Assembly (NCBI RefSeq): GCF_029227915.1
Contig: NC_079881.1
Coordinates: forward strand, 7,936,001 to 8,000,000
DNA: 64,000 nt
Reading direction: 5' to 3'
Origin: Hydractinia symbiolongicarpus
Taxonomy: Eukaryota > Cnidaria > Hydrozoa > Anthoathecata > Hydractiniidae
Part shown: piece by piece, positions 34,758 through 49,700 of the stretch
Layout: each line of letters begins with the position of its first letter
Numbering within the stretch: position 1 is the first letter of the stretch
Translations under genes and position numbers: made by a program
Notes under the pieces: generated by a model
Databases searched by the model: none
What the model was told of the DNA's origin: nothing
The model's input: the letters and a program-made list of their open reading frames with translations, nothing else

Positions 34758-37700
34758 ATGTTGGGTGGCGATGATGGCTACATTTACAATCTGGATACGC
34801 AACTATCAGCGTCAGTGAAGAAGATCATGTTGCAGCGCATAAATTTCAAGGAAGCTGCCCATCCTGACCATGGATCTTCATTTCATCATAAATACAAGCC
34901 ATTAAATGCTGGCTATAAACCAGGTCAAATTAAAAGAGAGAAGAACAAATGTGCCGTTCAAAATGATATACCGAAACCATCAGTTGTGTTGTTTCCAGAA
35001 GAAAGGATTGTACTGCATTGGAAAGAGATAAGAAGAATTGGACCTGGTTTAGGAAACATGGGAAATACTTGTTTTTTGAATTCAGTGTTGCAAGTCTTAA
35101 CATATACTCCTCCATTAGCCAATTATCTGTTATCTTGTGATCACAAAAATAAGTGTAAGTAAAGACATTTTTTTGTGAATATTATGTAACTAATTATACT
35201 AGCTATCACCTTACGAAAAGAAAGATTGTTTGTTTTGAATCCCTTTGTATCAGTCTTGTCATTCTAGTGTGTGCAATCACATCTGCAGGCCTCCTTATGT
35301 CTAAAACGAAATTGGCTATGCTGTTTTCAGGTCTTAATCACACATGTAAAACCAATATTGCTCATTTAAAAAATTTTCTTATCTAACAATTTCTAATGAA
35401 CATTATTCATAACAATAAAAATCACAAGTCTGTACACTGTCAAACCAATTTTGAGTGTCTGATGTAGCCCTTTTTTTATTGACAAGGCTATTGTATAATT
35501 CTTTTTACATGCGTAAATGTAAATAATAAAAAATTAAACATTGTTTGTTTTGAGTTTACCTGTTTAAAATGGTGCCCATGCACCTAAATTAAAAGGACAA
35601 GAATAAATAGCTATCTTATTTTTTATGTTGTGATTGCAGTAACTAAGTAAGTAATTCAACTTTAAAAAATAAGAAAAACTTTTATATATTGATTTTGTCA
35701 TCAAATTGTGCTGTGGAAATCAGCTTTAGTTTTTAAGTTAAGGTACATAATATAATATATACAAGGTTTGGTACACCACAAAAGAAAGGAATTTTTTTTG
35801 TATGTCTTTACTAAATGAAATGTTTCCTGTCTTGTGACAAGTTTACTTAATTCAGGGAATTCCACGAAGAAAAAAACACGCGTGCTACACATCGCACGCG
35901 TAAATCTATATTAGAAAATTTGCGCGTGCGTTTTTTACGATTTTTTTCCTGGTTTATTTCACTCTTATCAGTCCTGTGAGTGTTAAGTGGTGTAAAAGTG
36001 CTAAATATATTAACAAAACACCTTGGTTCGTTGTAGGAAGTAATTTATAATACGTAAATAACATATAATTAAATTTAAACAGTTGACGAAGAGACGCTGA
36101 CACGTGCCACACGTTGCACTTACTGCAATGGTCTGCTATTTTGTTTGTAGTGCTATTTATCCCCAACCTTGTTCCCAGGGTTATATTTTCTCGGTAGGTT
36201 ATTTATTATCTATAAAAATGGTAAAAATGGGAGTCATTTTTTATTTATTGAGGTTTCAAGTTTTGTTTGTTAGATTTTGGGAGACGGCTTGTTTGGAATA
36301 CTTTAAAGTTGTTCTTTAGATTGTTATGTTATGTTCTTTTATACAGTTAAGAATTTTAAAATAAAATGTTCAACATTTAATTTCACACAGGCAGAAAAAA
36401 ACACATTTAATTTAAACACGGGGAAAAAACACGTTTTTAAAAAAATTTAATTTAACCACAAGTGGTTATAAACTGTTTTTAATGATACAGTTGAAGCTGT
36501 CGATTTAAAACGATTGAGTTTCGGAATACAGTTTTTAATAGTTAAATGCTTAAAGAATAGCCTTAAGCGGCGATATTAACTACGCTGTAGAAAGTCAACT
36601 TTTATAATTCCTACGTTAATTTCTTTTATTTTACGCGAGTAAAGAGCGTAATTAGCGCGTGCGATGAATCGCACGCCTGAATAGCTGTTGCACGTGTGTG
36701 GGCGCGTGCGCGTGCGATCGCACGCGTCTCCTGGAATTCCCTGTTAATTCATTTTTTTTATGCAAGTCATGTCTCAACTTACTGTTCATCATGTTTTAGG
36801 CCAATGTGTTGGATTTTGTATGCAATGCGAGTTAATAATTCACATAACTCGAATATTTCATCACAATCCACAACATGGTTGTGTACGACCTTCATCAATT
36901 ATTGGGAAATTAAGTTGTAAGTCTTTTTTTCCCTGCTTTTAGTAACCATTTTTTCCTAGACTACCATCATCTAATTATAAATCCATGGTTTATTAGGTAT
37001 CGGTAAGACTTTCAGAGTTGGTAGGCAAGAAGATGCACATGAATTTCTACGTTACGTTGTTGAAGGAATTCAAAAGAGTGATTATGCTGGAAAACAGTAA
37101 GATTGTGTTTTTTTAATACATAACAATAACTTGCCCGCAAAACAATTTGTGAAATTTTATGCTTTTGTTTGGTCAAAGCTTTGGGTTTTTGTCAACACTT
37201 ATCAGAATAAGCCTTGTGTTTACACATTTTGTTGTAATACATCAATGCCTAGTCCATTAGCTATTAACTGCCACACTTTGATGTTTGACCGTCGAAAAGG
37301 AATAGTCAAATTGATGGGCAACTAATCATGCTGTTCCTGAATGAAGAGATACTCCCATAATTCGCAATAAAAAAATGTTATTTTTAAAGAGCACAGTAGT
37401 TCAAAGCATGTGCCTACAAAAACCCTAAGTGTAAAAACTATCAGTATTTGCATTAGGCTTCAACTGGATCATTTAAAACAGTTTATGACCACCAGGGATA
37501 AAATATTTAAGCACTATGCTGAATTATTACAAAAAAGTTAACCTGTTAAGCTATTAAACTTCAGTAAACTCTAGAACATGGTTTCTGTGTTAAATTTAAA
37601 AATTATCTGAAAATGTAATTATTTATTTTGATGCATACACATTTGTTTCTTAAAGGCTGGACAAAGCATCTAAAGAAACAACTGTTGCGAATGCAATATT

Positions 37701-40700
37701 TGGTGGTTACTGTAGAAGTCAAGGTCTGTCTGTCTGTCTGTCTGTCTGCCTGTCAAAACAAATATCTTTTATATATGTTACTATCAGCTTTAAAATTTAT
37801 TTTTAGTCAAATGTTTGCATTGCCATCATGAATCCAACACATTTGATCCAATCATGGACATCAATTTGGATATTAAAGTATGATTTTATTTTAACAGTGT
37901 AAAGGTGTAAATAAATACCAAAGAAAATGCCTGACGTTTAAATTTTGTTGTTGATAGGAATGTTCTAATATCCTTCAGTCGCTTAACAAGTTTGTTCGAC
38001 CAGATCGTTTGGATGGGGATAATAAATATTTCTGTGAAAGGTAAAAAGTTTAACACAACATTGTTTTTATATCAACCTGCTTTGCATGTTGTTCTGGAAG
38101 TCTTTGTAGTTGATGCTTTTATGCTTTATACGTCTCGATTTAAAGAAAATAGCAATTTACCGTACTTCCACCCCAAACATGAGGGTATGCGTTGTGACAC
38201 ATAATTCATGATGCTATTGAAGTATTTGTAATAATATCCTAATTACCATCTTATCATCCAGATGGCAGTCTTTTTCAGGAGAGGCGTGCGATCGCACGCG
38301 CACGCCTTGGCACACGCCCAAATCGTTTCAGGTGTGTGATTAATCGCACGCCTGAAAAATAAATATTGAGTTTTCAAAATCAACCTAAAAAAACCATTTT
38401 GTAGCGTGCAATGGCAGCCCTCAAAATAAGTTTTGGAGAGTCGTCAGACAAAACGTCCGATAGATATCCGTCTTGGTGGACACCTTTAGACTTCAGAAAT
38501 TATTAAATAGTCCTGGTTCTTTTAATCCACGAACAAGCCTATTCATAGCCAACCTGATCATTCTAGCTAATTCACCGAATCCCGACTTAGTTAAAAGAAC
38601 TACGTAGACATAAATCTCTTTCGCCTTGCCCCTTCGTTGTTGGTAACCAGGTCTTACACAGGAAATCCAGCAATGCGGTTCTTAACTAATGCGGAGGTGA
38701 ACGCTAACGGAGCACAGATGAAGCAAGTCTGCAAAACTGCACTTACAGGCGGAATAGACATTTTATCATGGATTTAATTGTAGATAATTTCTTCATTTGA
38801 CAAAATAATTGGAAACCATAGCAGGTCCGAATTTAATGGATTTTTCTTTATGCCTGTAAAAACGAAACCCACGGGCGGTATAAATCTTTTTCTGTAAAAA
38901 TTTTAAAAGTGTAGCTGAACTTTCTGAATGAATTTTGAAGTTTTAAGCCACGTGGATAAAGATTTTTTTTTAATTTGAAAACAAAGCATATTTTTGCCTA
39001 TATTTGCTTGTGATGACCTGAAAAATAAACAATAAATATAAAAATGACAGTATAGTCATGCATACTATTTCGAACATGTAGAAAAGGAAGTTAAGATTGA
39101 GAGAGTCGCTATACCAGTAGACACTCGATCATCGTGTTTGGGGTTCACGATTTAAAATGTCCCCCACTTTTCTACCGCAAAATAAATGCGCAACAAAAAT
39201 AACCTCGGAGCCCGTATGGCAGGCGTAACATTCTTTGCACCTGCGTTTTACATCGCACGCGTTACTTGATTTACACGTGCTGCGAATCATCGCACACCTA
39301 CTCAAATATTCCTGAAAAAGACTGAGATCGTCATAATATGTACATGGTAATGATCTATATCATGGGGTGTTTAAAAATAGATATATTTTTTTATTTCTTG
39401 AAAGCATAATGATATTTAAAACAATGAAGTGTTGGTCAGGTGAGAACCACTTCAGTATTGTTCTCACGTGCCTCTCCTTTCAAATGAAATTGTCACTAAA
39501 ACCATATGCAGTGCACCATATATAAATATAAGAAACAGGGGGTTTGTATAAGACCACAAGTTGACATATATTAAAAAGGCAAAGTAACTTCTTTCTTTAA
39601 TTCTTTAAAAACAATATTGGAAAATACATCTTGTTAGCACACAACATGGATATACTTTAAATACTGCTAAATATACTGTTTTTATGATTAATTTTTTTTC
39701 TCATAATGTAATTTTTTGACAATTGGTTATAAATACATAAAAATGAATCAGTAGTTTTTTCGGCAGCACAAGTACTGCTTTTTTTATTTTTGCATTGACA
39801 ATTTTTATTTAAGCCCTGTGTGATTTTTGAAAAAAAGGGTTTAAATAATTGACAGCTTGTCACAAAACTATTTATACCAAATTTCTTTGCCAAATGTTTG
39901 TTTTGTGCTGGTTCCAAAATAATTCGAACCGTTATGCAACTGATGTAATAAGAGAGTGCTCAAAAATACACATACATAAAGAGGAGGTGCAGTGGGAGCA
40001 AGAAGACTGAAAGGGATATACTTCTTGCACTAAGTTTCAAAACTATTTGCACCACTTGTTTGCAAACTAGCTTCTTTATATGGAGTGCATAATTCGAGTC
40101 AGTTAATCCAATCAATCCAATTGCATTTTACATAAAAAGTATAAGAGAGCCACGGCTTGAAACTATACTCAGTAAAGTAGTTACATCAGCAAAATAAAAT
40201 CACTTGATGCTCTATTTAAAAATTTAAAACGTGGTGCTAGAACATATTTTGAGCACTCCAGAAAGGTATGAATATAGCCTTGCCTCTTGCAATTAAGTTT
40301 TGTCCAGGATTCTCCAAATGAGACACTTCTTTTAAAACTTGTAAAAATCCCAGCCAAAGAGGACATTAAAAAATTAGTCGTTAACCCTTTTTTACATTTT
40401 TAATAGCTTTGAATAACCAACAACCATAAAATCATTTTGAATTGTATTTGAGAATATGTAGGATTAGTTTTTACAACTCTATTCAACCTTTTTACTTTTT
40501 TCATCAGACGTAATTTTATCACCAGAAGTCGCATGTTTGTCAAACATTGAAAGTGTCCCTTAATAAGTGTTCTTCGTCTCGAAAACTTGTCATCGTTTTT
40601 ATCACCGTCACTGTGAGCAGCTACCATTTCCCTGCTGTTTACCAGTATGTAACTAGGACAGTTGCTGGCATAAAAAAATTGTAAGCATTGTCATAGGCAG

Positions 40701-43700
40701 GGTAGACATTGAAATCATGCTGTCAAGGGAAGGGGCATTGAACTAATAACTAATTCGGTCTGGGGGAGGGTTGGATTCCTTGCCAGTTTTTTTTTAAAAA
40801 AACTCATTGTTTTTGTGTTAAATAGCTGTGATATGTATCCAGTTTTAATATTTATTAATTAACCATCTGCCTCTCCAAGTTTCATGCTGGCTGTTACTTG
40901 AAACTACCCTTTTACTTTCTATTTGACATTTTGTAATGTAAAAACTAGATGTGCTTTTACTCAGCTGTGTTAACTTTTACTTGGATATCGTAGTCATCAA
41001 CCTGTATAGGTTAATACACAATCTAAATTTCAAGAAACTTTGGTAATGATATATAGAGTTGATGTTTCTTTTGTTTATTCAATCAAAATTGTTGTTGCAC
41101 ACGGAGGGTTATTTTGGATCTCAAAGAAAGATTTTTTGGAACGAAGGAGACATGTGTTCCTTTTCTTAATCCTATAAAAAAAACTGTTAATCTTCAACAT
41201 TGAATGTTTCATTTTAATTTTCCTTTATAAACATAATAAATTTCTGGTATCTACTTATTTTTTATTTACGTTACCAGCCATAAGATTTAGGACAGGGTTT
41301 AATAGGAAAGTTGTTGCTTTCTTTTGCGCAACAGTAAGGAAAGAACTTTTCTAGATTTAACTTTAAACTTTGTTACATTATGTTTTTGCAGGTGTCGAAC
41401 TAAGCGTGTTGCACAAAAACGAGAGACTATCCATCGAGAGCCAAATGTTTTAACATTGCAACTAAAGAGGTATAGTCTTTTTTAATTTAGTCTGCATTAT
41501 ACTGGACCTTCAACATCTAATAAATTTGTTGTAAATAATTTTTTTAGGGCCAGGGCATTTGTTTTAACTGTTCTAGTGTAGTGAGTTTGTATGAAACTAA
41601 ACCCAATTTCTATTCTATTTTATCTGAAACTAGAATCAGGTGATACTCAACCAATGATTTACTGTAGGTCTCGATGAGACAAGGGTCATTGTATTTTTTT
41701 TACCTTACCACATGTCAGTCATGGATTCACATTTTTTGTGTTTAGATTCGATTATAGTAAAATGTTTGGTGGTAAAATATCTAAAGATATCCATTTTCCA
41801 GATGCAATGAACATACGTCCTTTTATGAGTAATACTCAGGTATATTTTAGTTTCTTCAGTTTTTATTTTATTAGTTTTCTTAAAAATAAAAAAAATAAGT
41901 AATTTGATTATGATTATCAAGTAAATAGTTTTAACAACTAAAATTATAGTTTACTGTCCTAAATCACAATTTTTTAAAATGAGGTCAGTCTTAAGAATGA
42001 TGTGGCAGTAATGAAATTTGGTCCAGGTAATGTTCTGCAAACAATGCCGACATCAACGTAGTTCAGTAAGAAAATCTTAATGTGTATCAAGGCAAAAATT
42101 CTAAGTTTTGTTTTTCTGAAATAATTTTCAATCATGCATTGTGAGATAAAATTAGATGAAAGTAAAATGCTCAAAAAATATTAAAATCAGAATTCTTAGT
42201 TTAACTTCATCAACACCTTTATAAAGCATGTCCTAAATTATTAAAGAAAAAGAACAATAAAAACACATTGGTAAAAAAAGTGAACTATAGTATTTCATAC
42301 ATATTATTATTTTAAGTGAGTTGATTTAAGCATCGTGCAGTGTTATTAATATTCACCATCCACACTTTTAGCAAAATTTTATATTTACAATCAATAAAAG
42401 TTAAACTGTTAGGCTTTGTCACCATCAGCAATGGCTTAAATTTACCCTCCACTAAGCCCTTATTTGATGCATAACTTTCTTAAAGGTTTCAAGGTGCTGT
42501 TAAAAACTTATTGGTATGCAGATATATATATATATATATATATGTAAAAATCTATCTAAAAATACGTTTGGAGCTTACACATAATGTGCCTTTAATCTTG
42601 AATAATAATGTTACACCCAGATACAGTTTAAGCAGTTTCGCAATCAAATATTATTGTTATACTTCTTGTAATATAGGGACTGGTGCTTGAAAAATGAAAG
42701 TAATTTTTTGACCAACAAGATAGACTTTTTCCAAAACAGTTGGTGTTGGTTTGTCTTTCTTTTTGTTTTCTTTAACTTTGTTGTTTTGAACTATCACCAG
42801 TTTCACAGAATCCTTGATGTTCTGATTGCTTCTCATAATTTGAGTTCTTTCACCTGGCAAATCGCTTGGTTTGGATGTGTTGTATGATTTAATGGAAACG
42901 ATTCGGCCAATACCGTCTTTTTTAATTGAATAATTAGATCTTTTGATAGTTACAGGTATCCAATCATTCTTATTTTGTACATTAAAAGAAACGTTTTTGC
43001 TACCTTTTGCCATAACTTGAGTTCTTTGACCTTCTGCTGTAATTCGAACTGAACAAACTCTTGGTTTTGATGTACCATATGATTTAATGGACACGATTCG
43101 ACCAACACCGTCTTTTTCAATTTGATAATTAGATCCTTTCCTGATAAAAAAATATTGAATCCATATTTTCTACACTAAAGTAATTTTTGTTGCAACAATC
43201 ATATATACAGACACATCCACTTTAAATACTTATACAGCTGTACTGGTGCATTGTTACCAAAAAACAAAAATTGATACCATATCGGTAAGAAATCTGGTTG
43301 CTAGGCAACAAACGTAGAACAGACACTGCTTCTCTCTGGATCCACCTTAACTTAATCAATTAACTGTAAGGTTTTCATGTTTGTCTAAAAATTTCATTTT
43401 TTTTATTCTTTAAGCTTATGTTTGATATCATTGTGTCACCATTAAGATGTAGATTTGTTTATGTGAAAAAAAAAAAACTTTTGTAAAATAAACTTTATTA
43501 TATTTTATTTAAAATATTTTCCTCTATGTTGGAATATTATTATTATTATTATATACTTTGTATTACATCCTAGTTATGTTTATTAATTTATGTCTATGTT
43601 AGTTATGAAGATTATACTATACATTTAAAAAGAATTTAAAAGTAAAACTCACATATCAAAATATTGAAACAACACTTCAAAAGCAAATCCTTCCTTTCAC

Positions 43701-46700
43701 CATCCTTTACTGTAAGAAGTGAATGAGAAATGATTGTTGTATGTCTTGTATGGTCTTCTTCACACATGTAATAGATCTATGAAATATTCCACTCCACTCG
43801 AAACGTTTGAAGCAATATATTGTTGATGGTGATGAAGCTATAACGGTTAATTTATTGTTGATTCTAAAGTTACATTAAAATTTCAATTGGTGATAACCAT
43901 ACCATTTTTAAAAATTATTTTTATCTTTTGAATGGTTGCATTAATTTTTTATAAATTTTAGCACAGAAATGCATATGCGTAAAATGTCAACTTTAGATTG
44001 TTTTTTAGCATTTAATGCATTATATCTCAGTAAAGGAATTTTTGTCATCCTCTCTTTATCGAGTAGCACAAGAAGTTTTTTATTTTTATGAGTTTCAAAA
44101 TGTTATTTGCTCTGGTACTTAAAATAAACACAAATGATTTCAAAACACCATTTTCTTTATATATGCCCTATAACATGTTAGTATAGGTCATAATTTCTAA
44201 CCCTGACTTACGTGGTTGACCCTTTCCCCTCGAGCTCTAGGACTTTGTCGTGCTGAATAGTAAGTGATAATTAAAATGGTACCCATATATGAAAGCATCC
44301 TGCTTTTAATAAAGCCAAGAATGGCCTAGATTAGACTAAATACACAATTCCTTATATAAAATCATTTTTTGTGAAATGACCACGTGGAACTATGGATGGT
44401 ACACAGAGAAAAGACACTCTGTTTTTCTGAAGAACTAGTTTACAGGAACATTTTCTGGGTGTATAGGGTGCATTTTTTTATCACTAATTAGTAACAACAC
44501 GGAGCCTTGCCAATTATTTCGTTTTTATAAAGAAAAAGTGCAACATTAAACGTGCCTTATTGAAGCTTCAAAACATTTACCTACTTAGTTGCACGTAAGG
44601 TGAGGTGAAATCGCCTATAAGAGGGTTTTCGAATAAATTCATGTGTATACTGCAGGTTTTCTAAAATTTTAATGTCGTACACGTTACGGGGGGATGGTTA
44701 ACAGTCATATTACTACATACATGCTTATGTGTACTTCTTTTCTAGGGAGAACCAGTTCACTATGACCTGTATTCTGTTCTGGTGCATTCTGGGTATTCTT
44801 GTAATTCTGGTCATTATTATTGCTATGTAAAAGCACCAAATGGATCATGGTATGAAATGAACGACAACAGGGTATGTATCTATTTTATTTTTGGTTCTGT
44901 TTGTGAAATGATGTTCTTCTTTCGCTTCTCCAGTTTGTACCTTGGTTACTGTTGCCATGTAGGTGTGTTCGGTAGGCTGGCACGTGGTGAAAAATGCTCA
45001 AGCATATCTTCTATTTTATGTTAAAAAGAAACTAAAAACTAAGGTAAGAGTTTTTTTGTGTATATTTCATTAGAGAGAAAGGAATGAACCGTGTTACAGG
45101 ATGAACTTAAAACCTTTGTATACAAATCTATGACTTTGTAATTTCCTTATAAGAATATTTGTTAATTCACAATAGAATTCTTATCAGCAGCAAGTAATCA
45201 ACCAGCCTGCCCAAGTGAATACATCACTTCATGCTGCACAGAATGTGAAGATGCCTCTTAAAACACCTAGTAAGTCAAACTTTTACAAGACAAGTCCTTA
45301 TTTTGTTTACATTAGGCCTGTCTCATTTTTTTTTGTCTGTATAAATTGGAGTCAGATGCTAAATGGAAAAAAAAAAAAAATTGTGGCACGATTTAAAATA
45401 ACCTGCTACAATAACGCCCATGGTGTTTACTCGAAGGTTCATAGTACTGCCTATCAAAGACTGCTTTAAAAATCTTTTTAATTTTGTCTGGTTTTCTTTA
45501 CTTAGATCCTATAGGTGCTCCTGTTCAGCGGAAAATAGAACCGAAAATAATATGGAACAAATCTAAACCAAGCAACTCTGGCAGTGTGGTTAACAATATG
45601 GAGGTTAAAGGAAGTGCTGATGCTTTGTTGAAAGAGAAAGCTGCCAAACTCTCTGCTACGTTTTCACCATTCAAAATAAAAACAACAGACAACAAAGTTG
45701 ATTCTGAGAAAAAAGTTGCTTCTGAAAAGAAAATAAACAGCCTGCAAAAATTAAGTTTATCGTACGGCGCTGAAACTGATAGCGGGAGTTCAAGCAATGC
45801 ACCATCCCCTGTTCTGCATTCTACACCAGGCAAAGTCGACATTCTCGCAGAAGACGTGAACAATTCGCTTCAGGACGAAGATAGTAAAACAGACTTGAAG
45901 CGCGACAAGCTCAGCCTTCCATTACATTTACACAACGAGCCAGCGAAAGAAAAAACCTCACCCATCCGTATCAAGCTGAATCATGGGAAACACTATACAC
46001 CGCACAGTAAATTCAACATTTGGTCTCCAATCACGAAAGGTGCTCTCCATCCCCGTGTCATAATTAATCGTTGCCTGACTAATGCTGACGGTGAGAAAAC
46101 ACCAGGGAATGAGAGCAAGGGTGGGTGTTTTGTGTAATATTGTTTGTTTTACTTGCATTTGACACTTCATTGCCTTTAAACTTGTTATCATCCTAAAAGT
46201 CGTATATTTGTTCTATTAATGTTGTTAAAGTGCGTTTGTGCCACCCTTTTTGGTCGCACGCTATAAACCAATGAATTAAGGTCCGTCCGTAAGTTAAAGC
46301 ATTTCTCTGAATTCGCTTATTAGTTTTTTCTGATTTTTTGCACAAAGTTACTTACTATTGAATGCTAGAAAGTGACATTTTTGAGTTGAAAAAATCATAA
46401 AACCCAAATTTGGCCGCAAAATAGGGTTTTGTTAAGTTTTTCTCCCAAAATGATCATTACTTTTTTCTATAAATGGTAGAAAACGTTAGTACAGAGCATT
46501 ATCTATATACTTTATTTGGTCCGGTATGCGGGGCCAGTCTGGCTGCTATCCAACGAACTAAAACGGACCAAAATTAGCTGAAAATATTTTCTTCACATTT
46601 TCTTCAAATTTATTTCTTTCTTTTTTTAAATATACATGAACTATAATCTAAGAACAGATGATTATTTTCAAATTTCAGTTGATTTCATGTTTGAGAAAGA

Positions 46701-49700
46701 ATATGCTGCTGGGCAGCGTGCCTTAACTACCCCAAAGTAGCTGTAAATAAGGTTTTTATTGAAGATATTATTTCGGTTTGTCTGTTTAGTATTCATATTA
46801 CTGTGGAAAGTTTATCATTTCTTGAACATGATAGTTTAGTAGGCGACGTTTCGGGGGATCCTTCTCCCATCATCGGGCAAAGTAAAATGATGTTAAGCAT
46901 GTATTTATATAATTGCAGAGGATCGAAATTCATAAAAATTAACCAATCAGAAACGAGCTGATAATTATAGTTAATTACGGTAATTAACATTTTCGGACCT
47001 AGATGTAGGTAACTACTTCTTTTGTAGGGCTGGTAACCAAATCTCAGGCAGTTGATACGAGATGCTGTTTATGTGTTTGTTACGTTCTACACTGTTGACG
47101 GTTTCTTTAATCTTCCTGGCCGTCATTCTGGATTCTCTGTCAATGATTTTCTTCTCATCCCAATTAAACTGATCTTAATGGAGTTGAAGAAAAAAGAATA
47201 CATCAACGATAAGCAGTATTACCGACTGAAACCCAAAGCGATTTTACGGACTAACAAAAATTCATAAACAGGGAAATCCAATTCGACCAATAGTCTCCTG
47301 CACAGGAACACCGTTATACAACCTATCAAAATTTGTTGCTTCTATCCTCAGCAAATTTACAGCTAGTGACCACAGAAAAAACTCAAAAGAATTTTAGGAA
47401 TACATCAGAGAAATAAAGATAGCAGACGACGAATGCATGGTATCATTTGATGTCACATCACTCTACACAAATGTTCTCATAAAAGACACCTTAAACATCA
47501 TTAAAGATCTTATCGAAAACGATGCTGTATTCGGTGAAAAACGAAGATTCCAATACCGGATTTTCTGCGTTTGGTCAAACTTGTTCTAACTAAAACATGA
47601 TATCTGTTTAATAAGAATTCCACACTCAAGAAGATGGAGTTGCCATGGGAGGCCCTGCATCATCAGTAGTCGCAGAAATATACATGCAAACACACGAGAC
47701 AACAGCATTAGTCACATCAGACAGACGTCCAAAAGTTTGGAAAAGATTTGTTGACGATGTATTCGTCATAATCAAAAGATCTCATCTAGAAGAGTTCCAT
47801 GAACACATCAACGGACTTTTGCTTTCCTGGACACAACGCAAGAATGGTTCCATTTCAGTTTCAGTGTATCGTAAACCAACAAACACTGACCAGTACCTTA
47901 ACTTAGAATCAAACCATCAGAAATCTTGCAAAGAAAATGTCATATCTTCATTACTGAATCGTGCCAACAGCGTATTCAGTGTCAAACAGGAGAGGAAAGA
48001 AGAAATTCGACGTGTAAGAAATGCATTAATCGCAAATGGATACAGTCATAAAATCATCACGCAAATAAAACGGAGACAACAAGGAAACATCAGAGGAATT
48101 TATCGCATCAGCATTCCTACCCTTCGTACCAGGTACCAGCGAGATCCTTAGTCGAGTTTTAAGGCAACACAAGATCAACTGCATTCTTAACTCTAAAGAC
48201 ACCCTAAGAAGCACTTTGTCTAAACCAAAAGACAAAATGAACCTGGAAGAAGAAAGCAATGTTGTTTACGAAATCCCGTGTAAAGATTGTGATGCAGTTT
48301 ATATAGGCGAAACAAAAAGAAAATTTAAGCAACGAGTACAAGAACATATGCGCGCAGTGAGAAACGGAGATGTGAAGAAAAACAAAATTGCGAACTACAG
48401 CTGGAGCAGAAGTCGTCAGTTTAATTGGGCTGAGAAGACATCAACAGTGTAGAACGTAACAAACACATAAACAGCATCTCGTATCAACTTCCTGAGATTT
48501 GGTTACCAGCCCTACAAAAGAAGTAGTTACTTACATCTAGGTCCGAAAATGTTACTTACCGTAATTAACTATAGTTATCAGCTCGTTTCTGATTGGTTAA
48601 TTTTTTATGAATTTCGATCCTCTGCAATTATATAAATACATGCTCAACATCATTTTACTTTGCCCGATGATGGGAGAAGGATCTTCCGAAACATGGCCTA
48701 CTAAACTATCATGTTCAAGAAATGATAAACTTTCCACAGTAAGGTTTTTATATTTGTCTAAAAATTTCATTGTTTCATTATTTACGCTCATGTTTTATAT
48801 TCACGTGTGACGCTCATGTTTTATATTCACGTGTGACGCTCATGTTTTATATTCACGTGTGACCATCAAGATGTTATTTTGTTTAACTTTATTTCTATTA
48901 CTTCAGGGAAAATCTTAAAAGAAGAAAACTTGAGGACACTGGACAAAGTGTCTGCTCCGGTAATGCCTCCGCAATCAATAACAAAAAGACACCGAAATAA
49001 CTCTATCACGTCAGAGGTAGTTTTCTTTTCTTTTGGTTTATGTTCAGTGTCGTTTTGGCATGTTTATGTAAGTGATATTGTTATCCTGTTAACAGGCTAG
49101 CTCCACGAACAGTATCCCGTCGCAGTCAGGAGAATGGGACATATTAGATAAACAAACGTTTCTCCCGAGTGCGCCTGTCATACCAGAACGTCAGCATGTA
49201 GGATGGGATGTGTCGAAGGTAGCATCTTCAAGTGCGACTGACCGTTTAGACGATGTACGGTTTATTCTCGTTTGTTATGCTGTGTTGCAGAATTGTGTCT
49301 TTATTGTTGTAAATGTGCTCATTTCTTTTTTTAGACATGTTTTCAAAATATTAGTGAAGGTAAACAGAAAAAGAAGAAAAAGAAAATTCGCAAGGAGGAG
49401 AGTGAACCTCTTCTGTCTGAAGACACCTGGGTGGAGATTAGTAAGGAATCAAAAAATCGAAAACGAAAGCATGAAGTTGAATATTCTATTTCCAACACGA
49501 AAGGTTTGATGGAGGTCTCTTCACTGGCGCACAGCGATGAAGAGGACGCCACAAAAAAGAAAAAGAAGAAGAAGAAGAAACTAAAACACAAGAATGAGAA
49601 AAATGACTCTCTCGATAGTTCTACTGCACAACTTTGGTCTACGAAGGACTGTTGTGATGAAGATAAGGACCGACACGAAAAGAAAAAGAAGAAGAAGAAG

